A model generated the notes under the pieces. It was not told the DNA's origin. It made no database searches and saw only the letters and a list, made by a program, of their open reading frames with translations. A stretch of DNA of 64,000 nucleotides, taken from contig JAODAV010000011.1 in the NCBI GenBank assembly GCA_025463605.1, positions 62,001 to 126,000 of the forward strand, written 5' to 3'. This document shows, one piece after another, positions 8,599 through 17,408 of the stretch (position 1 is its first letter; every line of letters begins with the position of its first letter). Position numbers and translations under genes: made by a program. Source of the stretch: Rhodoglobus sp. Its GTDB lineage: Bacteria; Actinomycetota; Actinomycetes; Actinomycetales; Microbacteriaceae.

Positions 8599-9525
8599 TT
8601 AGTCGCCCTGCTTCTCCTCGTCGCCGTTGCGGCGGATCGCGAGAAAGTTCTGCAGTTCGGCCGCGATCTCGTCGGCGGTCGGAAGCTCACCGTCCACATC
8701 GGTGAGCGGCGATCGCAGCGGATTGTCCTGCATGTAGCTGTCGTGCCGCTCCTCGAGCGTGCCCACTAGTCGCGCGAGCTCCTGGTTGTTCTCGACCTGG
8801 CCGTCGATCTTCGCGACGAAGTCGCGACCCTCCTCGCGCAGCCGGTCGGTCGGGAAGATGAGTCCTGTCGCGGCGCTCACGCTCTCGAGCGCGGTCACGG
8901 CGGCGGCCGGGTACTCGGTGTCGGCGAGGTAGTGCGGAATAAGGAGTACGAAACCGACGGTCGGATGCCCCAGCTCCTGCAACCGGTATTCGACGAGGTG
9001 CAGCGCATTCGCCGGCACCTGGGTGTGCGGTCGCCAGATGGACATCGCGTCGATGAGCTCCACCCGGTTGCCGCTCACCGTCACACCGATCGGCCGCGTG
9101 TGGGGCACCGGCATCGGGATCGCATGCACCCACGTCGTCGTCTTGACCTTGTACTTGTCGACGAGCTGCAGCACGGCGGCGGTGAAGCGCTCCCACTGGA
9201 AGTCGGGCTCGTAGCCGGTGAGCAGCAGGAACGGCTGCTGCAGCTCATCCTTCATGAGGTAGAGGTTGAGCTTGGCGGGCCGATAGTCGCTCAGGTGGTC
9301 CTGATCGAAGTAGATGGTGGGTCTGCGGGCGCGATAGTCGAGCAGGGCATCGCTGTCGAATTGCGCGACTACCTGGTGATCGAGAGTGTCGAGCAGGTAC
9401 TCGCTGAATTGCGTGACAGCGGCGCCGGCATCCGCAAATCCGGTGAGTCCGGCGACCAGATGCAGGCCGCGAGGCACCTCTGCCACCTCGGTCGAGATGT
9501 CGTAGAGGCCCGCGGGGTCGCGCAT
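8599..9525 (-). CDS. PAC2 family protein (proteasome assembly chaperone-like)
   Basis: A 308-aa cytoplasmic protein with the PAC2 fold pattern: L-V-A-G-L-T-G-F-A-D-A-G near residues 23-34, the variable centre with L-L-L-T-G-Y-E-P-D-F-Q-W, and H-T-R-P-I-G-V-T-V-S-G-N-R. Actinobacterial PAC2 proteins are named after eukaryotic proteasome assembly chaperones, but no proteasome gene is in the window and a role here is not shown. The C-terminal 50 residues are charged and helical. It lies 42 bp upstream of the MFS gene on the same strand. The start is set by a TAGAGT hexamer ending 6 nt before the ATG (see that entry). Confidence 0.8.
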   Translation of the reverse strand: MRDPAGLYDISTEVAEVPRGLHLVAGLTGFADAGAAVTQFSEYLLDTLDHQVVAQFDSDALLDYRARRPTIYFDQDHLSDYRPAKLNLYLMKDELQQPFLLLTGYEPDFQWERFTAAVLQLVDKYKVKTTTWVHAIPMPVPHTRPIGVTVSGNRVELIDAMSIWRPHTQVPANALHLVEYRLQELGHPTVGFVLLIPHYLADTEYPAAAVTALESVSAATGLIFPTDRLREEGRDFVAKIDGQVENNQELARLVGTLEERHDSYMQDNPLRSPLTDVDGELPTADEIAAELQNFLAIRRNGDEEKQGD

Positions 9526-9531
9526 GCTTCA

Positions 9532-9537
9532 ACTCTA
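9532..9537 (-). promoter_or_regulatory. Leaderless -10 element of the PAC2 gene
   Basis: TAGAGT read on the minus strand ends exactly 6 nt before the ATG at 9525. That spacing puts transcription start at or next to the start codon. No Shine-Dalgarno sequence is present. Confidence 0.6.
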
Positions 9538-9614
9538 ATCCCGGCCATCACGCCCGACGCGGGCATCCGACCTGCTCGCTTGATGCCCACAGCGAACACC
9601 GGGAGCGCGCTCGC

Positions 9615-9620
9615 TACGAT
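9615..9620 (+). promoter_or_regulatory. Leaderless -10 element of pepA
   Basis: TACGAT followed by six bases (GGCCGG) and the ATG at 9627. GGCCGG is a poor ribosome site, so a leaderless mRNA is the simpler reading. Confidence 0.6.
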
Positions 9621-9626
9621 GGCCGG

Positions 9627-11120
9627 ATGACTGTCGCCGCCCTCTCCACATCCACCGCATCGCCCCTCGAGATCGAGGCCGACGTGCTCGTGCTCGCAGT
9701 GCGAAAGACCGATGAGGGTCCCCAATTGCTGGCAGACGACCCTGCCCTCGAATCGCTCCAGCTCGGCCTCGCCGCGATCGGCGTTACGGGCGCGCTCGAC
9801 GAACTGCGTCGTATCCCGGGCTCGCACGGGGCGACCGAGAGCCTCGCGCTCGTCGGTGTCGGGTCGGGCGAAGTCACTGTCGACGACTTGCGATATGCAG
9901 CCGGATCAGCGGCCCGCCAGTTGCGCGGCGTCGAGTCGATCGTGCTCGCTTTGCCCGCGGAATCCGACGACGAGGTCCTGGCAGTTCTGGAGGGCGCCGC
10001 GATCGGCGCGTACGCATACACGGAGTACCGGTCGGCGTCGCTCGAGGCGACCAAACTGCCTGCGAGCAGCATCATCGTGGCGACCGCGAACGAGAACTCC
10101 GAGCTCGCGAAGCGCGCGAACGTGATCGCTGAGGCAATCCACACCGTGCGGGACCTCGTCAACGCTCCCCCGAGTGACCTCTACCCCGAGACATTCGCCT
10201 CTGCTGCCGAGCGCCTCTCGGCCGGAGCGGACGTGACGGTGGACGTGCTTGCGGACGAGGAACTGCGGGCCGGAGGGTTTGGGGGCATCCTCGGAGTCGG
10301 GGCTGGGTCGACACGCGGACCGCGCCTCGTGAAAGTCAGCTATTCGCCCGAGGGCGCGAGTCGCCACCTTGCGCTCGTCGGCAAAGGCATCACGTTCGAC
10401 TCGGGGGGCCTCTCCCTCAAGCCGCCGGCCTCGATGATCGGCATGAAGTACGACATGACGGGCGCCGCGAGTGTGCTCGCGGTCGTGCTCGCGGTTGCCA
10501 AGCTCGGGCTACCGGTGCGCGTGACCTCGTGGCTGTGCATCGCCGAGAACCTTCCATCGGGCTCCGCGATCCGCCCGAACGACGTGCTGCGCATCCGCGG
10601 CGGCAAGACCGTCGAAGTGCTCAACACCGATGCCGAGGGCCGCCTTGTGCTGGCCGACGGCATCGTGGCCGCGAGTGAAGAGCATCCGGACGCCATCATC
10701 GATGTGGCGACTCTCACGGGTGCGGCATCCATCGCCCTCGGTCATCGCTACGTCGGCACGATGGGCGACAAAGATCTCGTGTCGCGCGTGGTGGATGCCG
10801 GCAATCGCGTCGGCGAGACCCTGTGGCCGATGCCGATCGGATCGGAGTTGCGGCCGTTGCTGGCCTCCGACATCGCAGACATCGCGAACGTCAAACCCGG
10901 AAACACCGCGGCCGGGATGCTCATCGCCGCCGCATTCCTGCGCGACTTCGTCGGAACCACGGGTGAGGGTGACGAGAAGCGGGTCATCCCGTGGGCCCAT
11001 CTTGACATCGCAGGACCAGCCAACAACGGCGCTGCAGGATGGGGTTTCACCGGCAAAGGGCCGACGGGCGTGGCCGTGCGAGCACTTATCGAGCTGGCCG
11101 AGGAATTTTCTCGGCCGTAG
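9627..11120 (+). CDS. pepA: Leucyl aminopeptidase (M17 family)
   Basis: A 497-aa M17 metallo-aminopeptidase releasing N-terminal residues from peptides with two divalent metal ions. The catalytic C-terminal domain holds G-K-G-I-T-F-D-S-G-G from about residue 252 (Lys and Asp ligands), M-K-Y-D-M-T-G-A-A near 275, and the signature N-T-D-A-E-G-R-L-V-L from residue 332, with both metal-binding acids and the catalytic Arg. The N-terminal domain is the usual variable part. Length is normal for the family. It is divergent from the PAC2 gene (101 bp between starts) and followed after 96 bp by lpdA; the gap holds a weak G/C hairpin without a T-tract. Confidence 0.95.
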   Translation: MTVAALSTSTASPLEIEADVLVLAVRKTDEGPQLLADDPALESLQLGLAAIGVTGALDELRRIPGSHGATESLALVGVGSGEVTVDDLRYAAGSAARQLRGVESIVLALPAESDDEVLAVLEGAAIGAYAYTEYRSASLEATKLPASSIIVATANENSELAKRANVIAEAIHTVRDLVNAPPSDLYPETFASAAERLSAGADVTVDVLADEELRAGGFGGILGVGAGSTRGPRLVKVSYSPEGASRHLALVGKGITFDSGGLSLKPPASMIGMKYDMTGAASVLAVVLAVAKLGLPVRVTSWLCIAENLPSGSAIRPNDVLRIRGGKTVEVLNTDAEGRLVLADGIVAASEEHPDAIIDVATLTGAASIALGHRYVGTMGDKDLVSRVVDAGNRVGETLWPMPIGSELRPLLASDIADIANVKPGNTAAGMLIAAAFLRDFVGTTGEGDEKRVIPWAHLDIAGPANNGAAGWGFTGKGPTGVAVRALIELAEEFSRP

Positions 11121-11216
11121 TAAGGTTTTTGAGGCGGGTTTCTTCCGCCCTGCCGACCGCCCACTACATCCCCCTGGCGTGCCGGTGCACAAATCCTTAT
11201 AGAGGAGTTGCTGGGA

Positions 11217-12590
11217 TTGTCTGAGCACACTTTTGACCTTGTTGTACTTGGCGGCGGAAGTGGTGGTTACGCAGCAGCACTGCGCGCAAGCCAGCTCGGC
11301 CTGACCGTTGGACTCATCGAGAAGAACAAACTCGGCGGCACCTGCCTGCACGTCGGCTGCATTCCGACGAAGGCGCTTCTTCACTCCGCCGAGGTGGCCG
11401 ACGTGACGCGCGAATCCGCGAAGTACGGCGTTACCTCCGAGTTCGGTGGTATCGACATCGCTGGCGTGACCGCATACCGCCAGGAAGTCGTCGCTAGCAA
11501 GTACAAGGGTCTTCAGGGCCTTATCAAGGCCCGCGGCATCACCGTAATCGAGGGCGAGGGCAAGCTCGTCTCCCCCACGACTGTTCGGGTCGGCGACGAC
11601 ACCGTCACGGGCAAGAACGTCATTCTCGCGACGGGCTCATACTCGCGTTCACTGCCCGGCCTCGAGATCGGCGGGCGGGTCATCACGTCAGAGCAGGCTC
11701 TTGAGCTCGATTTCGTGCCCAAGAAGGTCATCGTGCTGGGTGGCGGCGTCATCGGCGTCGAATTCTCGAGCGTCTGGCGCAGCTGGGGTGCCGAGGTGCA
11801 GATCATCGAGGCGCTGCCGCACCTCGTTCCCATGGAAGACGAGGCGATCAGCAAGCAGTTCGAGCGAGCGTTCCGCAAGCGCGGCATCGAGTTCAACCTC
11901 GGCGTGCGCTTCCAGAGCGTCACGCAGAACGACCAGGGCGTTGTTGTCACCCTTGAAGATGGCAAGACCTTCGAGGGAGAACTTCTGCTTGTAGCCGTCG
12001 GACGTGGGCCCGTCACCGATAACCTCGGATTCGCCGAAGCCGGCATCACGATGGACCGCGGTTTCGTTATCACCAACGAGCGTCTCGCGACGAACGTCCC
12101 CGGGGTCTACGCGGTCGGAGACATTGTTCCCGGCCTGCAATTGGCTCACCGCGGATTCCAGCAGGGAATCTTCGTCGCGGAGGAGATCGCAGGGCTCAAC
12201 CCGATCGTCATCGACGATGTCAACGTGCCCAAGGTGACCTACAGCGACCCCGAGGTCGCCTCGGTCGGCCTGTCGGAGGCGAAGGCCGCGGAGAAGTACG
12301 GCGCCGAGAACGTCAAGGCCTACGACTACAACCTCGCAGGCAACGGCAAGAGCCACATCATCGGTACGTCCGGTTTGGTGAAGGTCGTGCGGGTCAACGA
12401 CGGCCCCGTCGTCGGTGTGCACATGATCGGTGCCCGCGTGGGCGAGCTCATCGGTGAAGCGCAGCTCGCCGTGAACTGGGAGGCGTACCCGGAGGACATC
12501 GCCCCCCTCATCCACGCCCACCCGACCCAGAACGAAGCACTCGGCGAGGCATTCCTCGCCCTTGCCGGCAAGCCCCTGCACGCGATGTGA
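11217..12590 (+). CDS. lpdA: Dihydrolipoyl dehydrogenase (E3)
   Basis: A 457-aa flavoprotein that reoxidises dihydrolipoyl groups of 2-oxoacid dehydrogenase complexes and passes electrons to NAD+. It has the FAD-binding L-G-G-G-S-G-G-Y-A-A-A at residues about 9-19, the redox disulfide Cys43-L-H-V-G-Cys48, the NAD-binding G-G-G-V-I-G-V-E-F near 177-185, and the C-terminal catalytic H-A-H-P-T-Q-N-E. I chose the TTG at 11217, not the in-frame TTG at 11208: the Shine-Dalgarno AGAGGAG (11201-11207) abuts 11208 but is 9 nt from 11217, and M-S-E-H-T-F-D matches family N-termini. The E2 gene follows after 60 bp. Confidence 0.95.
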   Translation: MSEHTFDLVVLGGGSGGYAAALRASQLGLTVGLIEKNKLGGTCLHVGCIPTKALLHSAEVADVTRESAKYGVTSEFGGIDIAGVTAYRQEVVASKYKGLQGLIKARGITVIEGEGKLVSPTTVRVGDDTVTGKNVILATGSYSRSLPGLEIGGRVITSEQALELDFVPKKVIVLGGGVIGVEFSSVWRSWGAEVQIIEALPHLVPMEDEAISKQFERAFRKRGIEFNLGVRFQSVTQNDQGVVVTLEDGKTFEGELLLVAVGRGPVTDNLGFAEAGITMDRGFVITNERLATNVPGVYAVGDIVPGLQLAHRGFQQGIFVAEEIAGLNPIVIDDVNVPKVTYSDPEVASVGLSEAKAAEKYGAENVKAYDYNLAGNGKSHIIGTSGLVKVVRVNDGPVVGVHMIGARVGELIGEAQLAVNWEAYPEDIAPLIHAHPTQNEALGEAFLALAGKPLHAM

Positions 12591-12605
12591 TCGCTGGCCG
12601 CACCC

Positions 12606-12639
12606 CGTTACTAAGCTGTTGAGAAGAAGCGTTACTAAG
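12606..12639 (+). repeat. Two direct copies of a 10-bp sequence upstream of sucB
   Basis: CGTTACTAAG occurs at 12606-12615 and again at 12630-12639, 24 bp apart start to start. The second copy merges into the Shine-Dalgarno AAGGAG of sucB. It may be a duplicated promoter or leader piece or a binding site; nothing else supports a function. Confidence 0.5.
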
Positions 12640-12650
12640 GAGCATCACTG

Positions 12651-14267
12651 ATGAGCGAATCCGTCAACCTTCCGGCACTCGGTGAGAGTGTCACCGAGGG
12701 TACGGTGACCCGCTGGCTCAAGAAGGTCGGCGACCGAGTGGAGGTCGACGAACCCCTGCTCGAGGTGTCAACCGACAAAGTGGACACCGAGATCCCGTCG
12801 CCTGTTGCGGGTGTGATCGAGGCGATTCTGGTCGGTGAGGACGAGACCGTCGAGGTCGGCACCGCGCTCGTCACCATTGGGGACGGTTCTGGCGCGGGCG
12901 CAGAGACGCCGGCACCGGCTGCCGAAGCACCCGCTGCCGAGACTCCGACACAAGAGGCCTCAGCCGAGGCCCCCGCTGAAGAGGCCCCCGCACAAGAGGC
13001 CCCCGCCGAGGTTCCGGCAGAAGAGGCTCCCGCACAGGAGGCTCCCGCACAGGAGGCTCCCGCACAGGAAGCCCCAGCCGCTGAAGCGCCAGCCGCTGAA
13101 GCACCAGCCGCTGAAGCACCAGCGCCTGCGGCGCCCGCGGCCGAGGTTCCCTCCACCGACGCTCCAGCACCGCAGGAGGAGGCGGCAGCCGCCCCACCCG
13201 CTCCGGCACCGGCTCCCGACCCGGCACCGGCCCAGGAAGCACCGGTCGAGGAAGCACCGGCACCCGCTGCCGAGCCCGAGCCCGAGCCCGCCCCAAGCAC
13301 GCCGGCGCCCAGCGCTCCGGCCGCGGCACCCGCGGCGCCTGCCGCCGCGGCCGCCGACTCGTACGCGGGCTACGTGACGCCGCTCGTGCGCAAGCTCGCC
13401 CACGATCGCGGCATCGACCTGTCCGATGTTTCCGGCACGGGGGTGGGCGGACGCATCCGCAAGCAAGACGTGCTGTCGGCGAGCGCCGCGCCCGCGGCAT
13501 CCGCGGAGACATCGGCGGCCGCTGCGCCAGCCAAGGAGCTCGAGGTCTCGCCCCTGCGGGGCACCACGGTGCCGATGTCACGTTTGCGCAAGGTCATCGC
13601 CGAGCGCGCCGTCATCTCGATGCAGTCCTCGGCCCAGCTCACCTCGGTGGTCGAGGTCGATGTCACGCTCGTCGCTCAGTACCGCGACCAGGTGAAGGCC
13701 GACTTCCAGGCCAAGGCGGGCGTGAAGCTCTCGTTCCTGCCGTTCTTCGCCCTCGCCGCCGCCGAGGCCCTTCAGGCCTACCCGATCATCAATGCGACGA
13801 TCGACGGCGACAGCATCGTCTACCCGGCCCACGAGAACATCAGCATCGCAGTAGACACCGAGCGCGGCTTGCTCACGCCGGTCATCCGTGATGCTGCGAC
13901 CCTCGACCTCGCGGGCTTTGCCAAGCAGATCGCCGATCTCGCCGAGCGCACGCGCGACAACAAGCTCAAGCCGGACGAGCTCGCCGGTGGAACCTTCACG
14001 CTCACCAACACGGGTTCGCGCGGTGCGCTCTTCGACACTCCGATCGTGTTCCTGCCGCAGTCGACGATCCTCGGCACCGGCGCTGTCGTCAAGCGTCCCG
14101 TCGTGGTGAGCGACAACGGCGGTGACGCGATCGCGATCCGCTCGATGGTCTACCTTGCGTTGAGCTACGACCACCGCATCGTGGACGGTGCCGATGCCGC
14201 TCGCTTCCTCGTCGCGGTCAAGGACCGCCTCGAAAGCGGCGACTTCGCGAGCAAGCTCGGGATCTGA
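12651..14267 (+). CDS. sucB: 2-oxoacid dehydrogenase E2, dihydrolipoyllysine succinyltransferase type
   Basis: A 538-aa E2 acyltransferase that carries the acyl group on lipoyl-lysine and passes it to CoA. Domains: one lipoyl domain (1-80, lipoylation site Lys43 in S-T-D-K-V-D-T-E), a very long Ala/Pro/Glu linker (about 82-238), an E3/E1-binding domain from residue 241 ([10 protein letters not shown]), a short linker, and the catalytic domain ending with H508 in [10 protein letters not shown]1 is not in the window. The name sucB reflects usual Micrococcales annotation, but sequence alone does not exclude a pyruvate dehydrogenase E2. E3 (lpdA) lies just upstream and lipB/lipA, which make its cofactor, lie 1.5 kb downstream. 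Confidence 0.9.
   Translation: MSESVNLPALGESVTEGTVTRWLKKVGDRVEVDEPLLEVSTDKVDTEIPSPVAGVIEAILVGEDETVEVGTALVTIGDGSGAGAETPAPAAEAPAAETPTQEASAEAPAEEAPAQEAPAEVPAEEAPAQEAPAQEAPAQEAPAAEAPAAEAPAAEAPAPAAPAAEVPSTDAPAPQEEAAAAPPAPAPAPDPAPAQEAPVEEAPAPAAEPEPEPAPSTPAPSAPAAAPAAPAAAAADSYAGYVTPLVRKLAHDRGIDLSDVSGTGVGGRIRKQDVLSASAAPAASAETSAAAAPAKELEVSPLRGTTVPMSRLRKVIAERAVISMQSSAQLTSVVEVDVTLVAQYRDQVKADFQAKAGVKLSFLPFFALAAAEALQAYPIINATIDGDSIVYPAHENISIAVDTERGLLTPVIRDAATLDLAGFAKQIADLAERTRDNKLKPDELAGGTFTLTNTGSRGALFDTPIVFLPQSTILGTGAVVKRPVVVSDNGGDAIAIRSMVYLALSYDHRIVDGADAARFLVAVKDRLESGDFASKLGI
13023..13127 (+). repeat. 15-bp minisatellite in the E2 linker
   Basis: Seven in-frame 15-bp units: three near-identical units encoding E-A-P-A-Q (13023-13067), then three encoding E-A-P-A-A and one encoding E-A-P-A-P (13068-13127). 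This is the core of the flexible linker. Units of five codons allow length change without a frameshift. Confidence 0.85.
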
Positions 14268-14277
14268 TCGACGGAGT

Positions 14278-15660
14278 TCATTCCAGGTAGTCCCTGATTC
14301 GCCATCCGGCCTCGCCCTTCATGAGAAGGACCGAGGCCGGAGCGCTCTCACCGGCGTCAGCGAGATCGAGGATCGCGGAGTCGCCGAGCCGCTCGACGAG
14401 CGTGACCTGTGGTGCCGTGAGTGTGAACGCCGGCTCGACCTCCGCGCCGTCCTGGAACGCCCGCACGAGCTGCTGGTCCGCCGCGAGAGCCGCCGAGTTG
14501 GCTTGCGCCACATCGTCGAGGCACAGCACCGACAGGTCCCGGATGCACCTCTCGCGAGTTTCGAGAAGTGCCAGCAGCGCGAGCACCGGGTCGTCGCCCA
14601 CGACGGGCCCCGCGTCGGCAGGCGGAGCCGAGTTCGCGTCAGGCGTGCTGGCGGGGGCGGGTGCAGCATCGGAGCCGCCCGGCGGAACGATCATGATGGC
14701 AGCGAGCAGCGCGACCGCGACTCCGCCAGCAGCGATCCACACCGGTCGCCGTACGGTTGCGAGCGAGAAGCGCACTCGCGAGGCCGAGCGGAGTACGCCG
14801 TCGGCGATCGCGCGGGGAATCAGTCCATCCAGCCAGGCCGGGAGCACCGGCGACGGCTCTTGCGGCGGCGCTACGGGGGTTCCGCTGACGAGTCGAGCCG
14901 GCACGTCGTGGGTGGGTGTGAGGTGCTCCTCGCCGAACGCGACGGGCTCCGCCTCGCCGAGTTCGAACAGCCGGGCCGCGAGCTGCTCGAACCAGTCATC
15001 CGCGCCGAACTCCACACTGGACTCGATCCACTCCGCGAGGTGACGACCGCCGGTAACCCCGACGAGCACCTGGCTCGTCAGCGCGGCGATGGAGCGTGTG
15101 TCGGCAACGAGCGCGGGCTCGCGTTCGCGTCGCGCGGGCGGAAGTCCCGGCTCGAGGAGGGTCGCCCCACCGAAACACGCGAGCACCGGAGCTCCGGCGG
15201 CGTCGAACAGCACGGCCTCCGCCCGGATTCCCCCGTGCGCTACGCCGGCGTCGTGAAGCCGGGACACGGCAACGACGATCGGCGCGAGGATGGTGATGGC
15301 CTCCCCTGGGGACAGTCCCGGGCGATCCCGCAGCAATCGCGCGAGGCTGCCGCCCGTGAGTCGCTGCAGCACGAGTACGGGGATGCCATCGGGCCCGGGC
15401 GCTGCGTCGAGCAACTCGACAACGTGCGGGCCGGCCGCTCGGGAGAGTGCGCTCGCCTCGACGAGCACCGAGCCGTCGGAGACACCGGCCCGAGTGAGTT
15501 TGATGGCGGCGGGTACGGCATCCGCGTCGTCGCGCTGCGGGTGGGCCAGGAACACCTCGGCACGGGGTCCTTCGCCGAGCTTGCGCACGAGGCGATACCC
15601 GCCCAGGGATTCGATCGACACGGGACCGAGTGTCGTACGGGCTGGCGGCGGCACGGGCAT
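14278..15660 (-). CDS. Membrane-anchored serine/threonine pseudokinase
   Basis: A 460-aa protein with an N-terminal kinase-like domain (about 20-275), one membrane helix near residues 307-327, a short Pro/Ala/Ser linker, and a C-terminal extracytoplasmic domain of about 110 residues. The ATP-binding half keeps G-E-G-P-R-A-E-V and the lysine in A-A-I-K-L-T. The catalytic loop reads H-G-G-I-R-A-E-A-V instead of H-R-D-L-K-P-E-N-V, losing the catalytic Asp and the Mg-binding Asn, and the DFG motif is C-F-G. It should therefore not phosphorylate. Such proteins usually scaffold or sense. It converges on sucB (10 bp) and is divergent from lipB (71 bp). GAGAGG directly abuts the ATG, so a slightly later start is possible. 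Confidence 0.8.
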   Translation of the reverse strand: MPVPPPARTTLGPVSIESLGGYRLVRKLGEGPRAEVFLAHPQRDDADAVPAAIKLTRAGVSDGSVLVEASALSRAAGPHVVELLDAAPGPDGIPVLVLQRLTGGSLARLLRDRPGLSPGEAITILAPIVVAVSRLHDAGVAHGGIRAEAVLFDAAGAPVLACFGGATLLEPGLPPARREREPALVADTRSIAALTSQVLVGVTGGRHLAEWIESSVEFGADDWFEQLAARLFELGEAEPVAFGEEHLTPTHDVPARLVSGTPVAPPQEPSPVLPAWLDGLIPRAIADGVLRSASRVRFSLATVRRPVWIAAGGVAVALLAAIMIVPPGGSDAAPAPASTPDANSAPPADAGPVVGDDPVLALLALLETRERCIRDLSVLCLDDVAQANSAALAADQQLVRAFQDGAEVEPAFTLTAPQVTLVERLGDSAILDLADAGESAPASVLLMKGEAGWRIRDYLE

Positions 15661-15719
15661 CCTCTCGCCGTATCGGGGGCGACGCCGGGCCCATCGATCT
15701 GGTGAGGAGCGGATACCTC

Positions 15720-15725
15720 TAGACT
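15720..15725 (+). promoter_or_regulatory. Leaderless -10 element of lipB
   Basis: TAGACT ends exactly 6 nt before the GTG at 15732. The gap (CGACGA) has no Shine-Dalgarno sequence, which favours a leaderless message and supports this start. Confidence 0.6.
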
Positions 15726-15731
15726 CGACGA

Positions 15732-16358
15732 GTGGTCGACTTCGTCGTCACGGGGCTAAGCGCAAACTCCGTGCCGTACTTGCAAGCTCTCGAGCTTCAA
15801 CGCGCAACCCATCGTGCGGTCGTGAGCGGAAGCTCGCCCGACACCGTCATCCTCCTCCAGCACCCCTCGGTCTACACGGCGGGCAAACGCACGGAGGACT
15901 CCGAACGGCCCACCGACGGCACGCCCGTCATCGACGTGGACCGTGGGGGCAAGATAACCTGGCACGGTCCCGGCCAGCTCGTCGGCTACCCCATCGTGCG
16001 GCTTCCCGAGCCCATCGACGTCGTCGGCTACGTCCGGCGGCTCGAAAGCATGCTCATCGACGTGCTCGCGCGGCTGGGTGTCGAATCCGGCCGGGTCGAG
16101 GGGCGATCGGGTGTGTGGGTGAACGGCACGGACAAGATCGCGGCCATCGGCATCCGGGTCGCGGAGGGCGTCACCATGCACGGCTTCGCGCTCAACTGCA
16201 ACAACTCCTTCGACGCCTACGACAAGATCGTGGCGTGCGGGCTGCTCGACGCCGGCGTCACCTCCATCTCACGCGTGCTAGGGCGTGATGTCTCCCCCGC
16301 CGACGTGGTGCCGCTCGTGCAGGCCCGTTGGGTCGACGAGCTTGCGGTGGCGCGATGA
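15732..16358 (+). CDS. lipB: Lipoyl(octanoyl) transferase
   Basis: A 208-aa LipB that moves the octanoyl group from acyl carrier protein to lipoyl-domain lysines. Marks are [16 protein letters not shown] (about residues 74-89), the catalytic Lys135 in T-D-K-I-A-A-I-G-I, and the acyl-thioester Cys169 in V-A-C-G-L. The GTG at 15732 is set by the TAGACT hexamer 6 nt upstream. The stop overlaps the lipA start in an ATGA, so the two are translationally coupled and complete the octanoyl-to-lipoyl pathway that modifies E2 proteins such as the one at 12651. Confidence 0.95.
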   Translation: MVDFVVTGLSANSVPYLQALELQRATHRAVVSGSSPDTVILLQHPSVYTAGKRTEDSERPTDGTPVIDVDRGGKITWHGPGQLVGYPIVRLPEPIDVVGYVRRLESMLIDVLARLGVESGRVEGRSGVWVNGTDKIAAIGIRVAEGVTMHGFALNCNNSFDAYDKIVACGLLDAGVTSISRVLGRDVSPADVVPLVQARWVDELAVAR

Positions 16359-17404
16359 CCCACGCGACCGTGAGCCACCCCGCCGCGAACCAGGTCGAGG
16401 GCCGCAAGCTGCTTCGCCTCGAGGTGCGCAATGCCGAGACGCCCATCGAGCGCAAGCCGGAGTGGATCAAGACCGTTGCCCGTATGGGTCCGGAGTACCG
16501 CCAGCTGCAGGAGCTCGTGAAGGGCGAGAGTCTCCACACGGTCTGCCAGGAGGCAGGCTGCCCCAACATCTTCGAGTGCTGGGAGGATCGCGAAGCGACC
16601 TTCCTGATCGGCGGCAGCCAGTGCACCAGGAGATGCGACTTCTGCCAGATCGACACGGGCAAGCCCGCAGACTACGACACGGATGAGCCGCGTCGCGTCG
16701 CAGAGTCCGTCACGAAGATGAACCTGCGCTACGCCACCGTCACGGGTGTCGCGCGAGACGACCTGCCCGACGAGGGTGCGTGGCTGCACGCGGAGACCGT
16801 GCGCCAGATCCACGACCAGAACCCGGGTACGGGCGTCGAGATCCTGAGCACCGACTTCTCCGGAAACCCCGACCTGCTCGGCCTCGTGTTCGACTCCCGC
16901 CCCGAGGTGTTCGCGCACAACGTGGAGACGGTGCCGCGCATCTTCAAGCGCATCCGTCCCGCGTTCCGCTACGAGCGCTCCCTCGACGTGCTCACGCAAG
17001 CGCGTGCCTTCGGGCTCATCACCAAGTCGAACCTCATTCTGGGAATGGGCGAAGAGCCTCACGAGGTCATCCAGGCGCTGCATGACCTCCACGACGCCGG
17101 CACGGACATCATCACCATCACGCAGTATCTGCGGCCGACCCCCCGGCACCTCCCGGTGGCGCGCTGGGTCAAGCCGCAGGAGTTCGTGGAGTTCGCGGAG
17201 GCCGCCGAGGAAATCGGTTTCCTCGGCGTGCTCGCGGGTCCGCTCGTGCGCTCGAGCTACCGCGCGGGACGGCTGTGGGCCCGGTCGATGATGGCGAAGG
17301 GACGGGACATCCCGAAACAGCTCACGCATCTCGCCGACGCGAGCCTCGGCTTCGCTCAGGCCTCCGCGGGGACGATTCACCCGGCAGCTCAGGCCGTATC
17401 CTAG
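16355..17404 (+). CDS. lipA: Lipoyl synthase (radical SAM)
   Basis: A 349-aa radical SAM enzyme inserting two sulfurs into protein-bound octanoyl groups. It has both cluster sites: the auxiliary 4Fe-4S cysteines Cys64, Cys69 and Cys75, and the SAM cluster Cys90-x3-Cys94-x2-Cys97 (C-T-R-R-C-D-F-C). The C-terminal R-S-S-Y-R-A-G (about residues 300-306) supplies the serine that ligates the auxiliary cluster. The ATG is taken from the ATGA overlap with lipB; an open frame extends upstream but runs inside lipB. Its last codons hold the -10 of the next gene. Confidence 0.95.
   Translation: MTHATVSHPAANQVEGRKLLRLEVRNAETPIERKPEWIKTVARMGPEYRQLQELVKGESLHTVCQEAGCPNIFECWEDREATFLIGGSQCTRRCDFCQIDTGKPADYDTDEPRRVAESVTKMNLRYATVTGVARDDLPDEGAWLHAETVRQIHDQNPGTGVEILSTDFSGNPDLLGLVFDSRPEVFAHNVETVPRIFKRIRPAFRYERSLDVLTQARAFGLITKSNLILGMGEEPHEVIQALHDLHDAGTDIITITQYLRPTPRHLPVARWVKPQEFVEFAEAAEEIGFLGVLAGPLVRSSYRAGRLWARSMMAKGRDIPKQLTHLADASLGFAQASAGTIHPAAQAVS
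17397..17402 (+). promoter_or_regulatory. Leaderless -10 element of the DUF4191 gene
   Basis: TATCCT overlaps the end of lipA and ends 6 nt before the ATG at 17409. This would allow the gene to be expressed separately from lipA. Confidence 0.5.
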
Positions 17405-17408
17405 TCAG

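Noticed and set aside
11121-11150. Terminator after pepA
   Set aside because: GGCGG/CCGCC can pair, but the stem is short and no T-tract follows.
11208-11210. TTG at 11208 as the lpdA start
   Set aside because: The Shine-Dalgarno sequence ends at 11207, leaving no spacing. TTG at 11217 has 9-nt spacing and gives the family N-terminus.
14188-15705. Plus-strand 505-codon frame opposite the pseudokinase
   Set aside because: Antisense shadow; it overlaps sucB and lacks a start signal.
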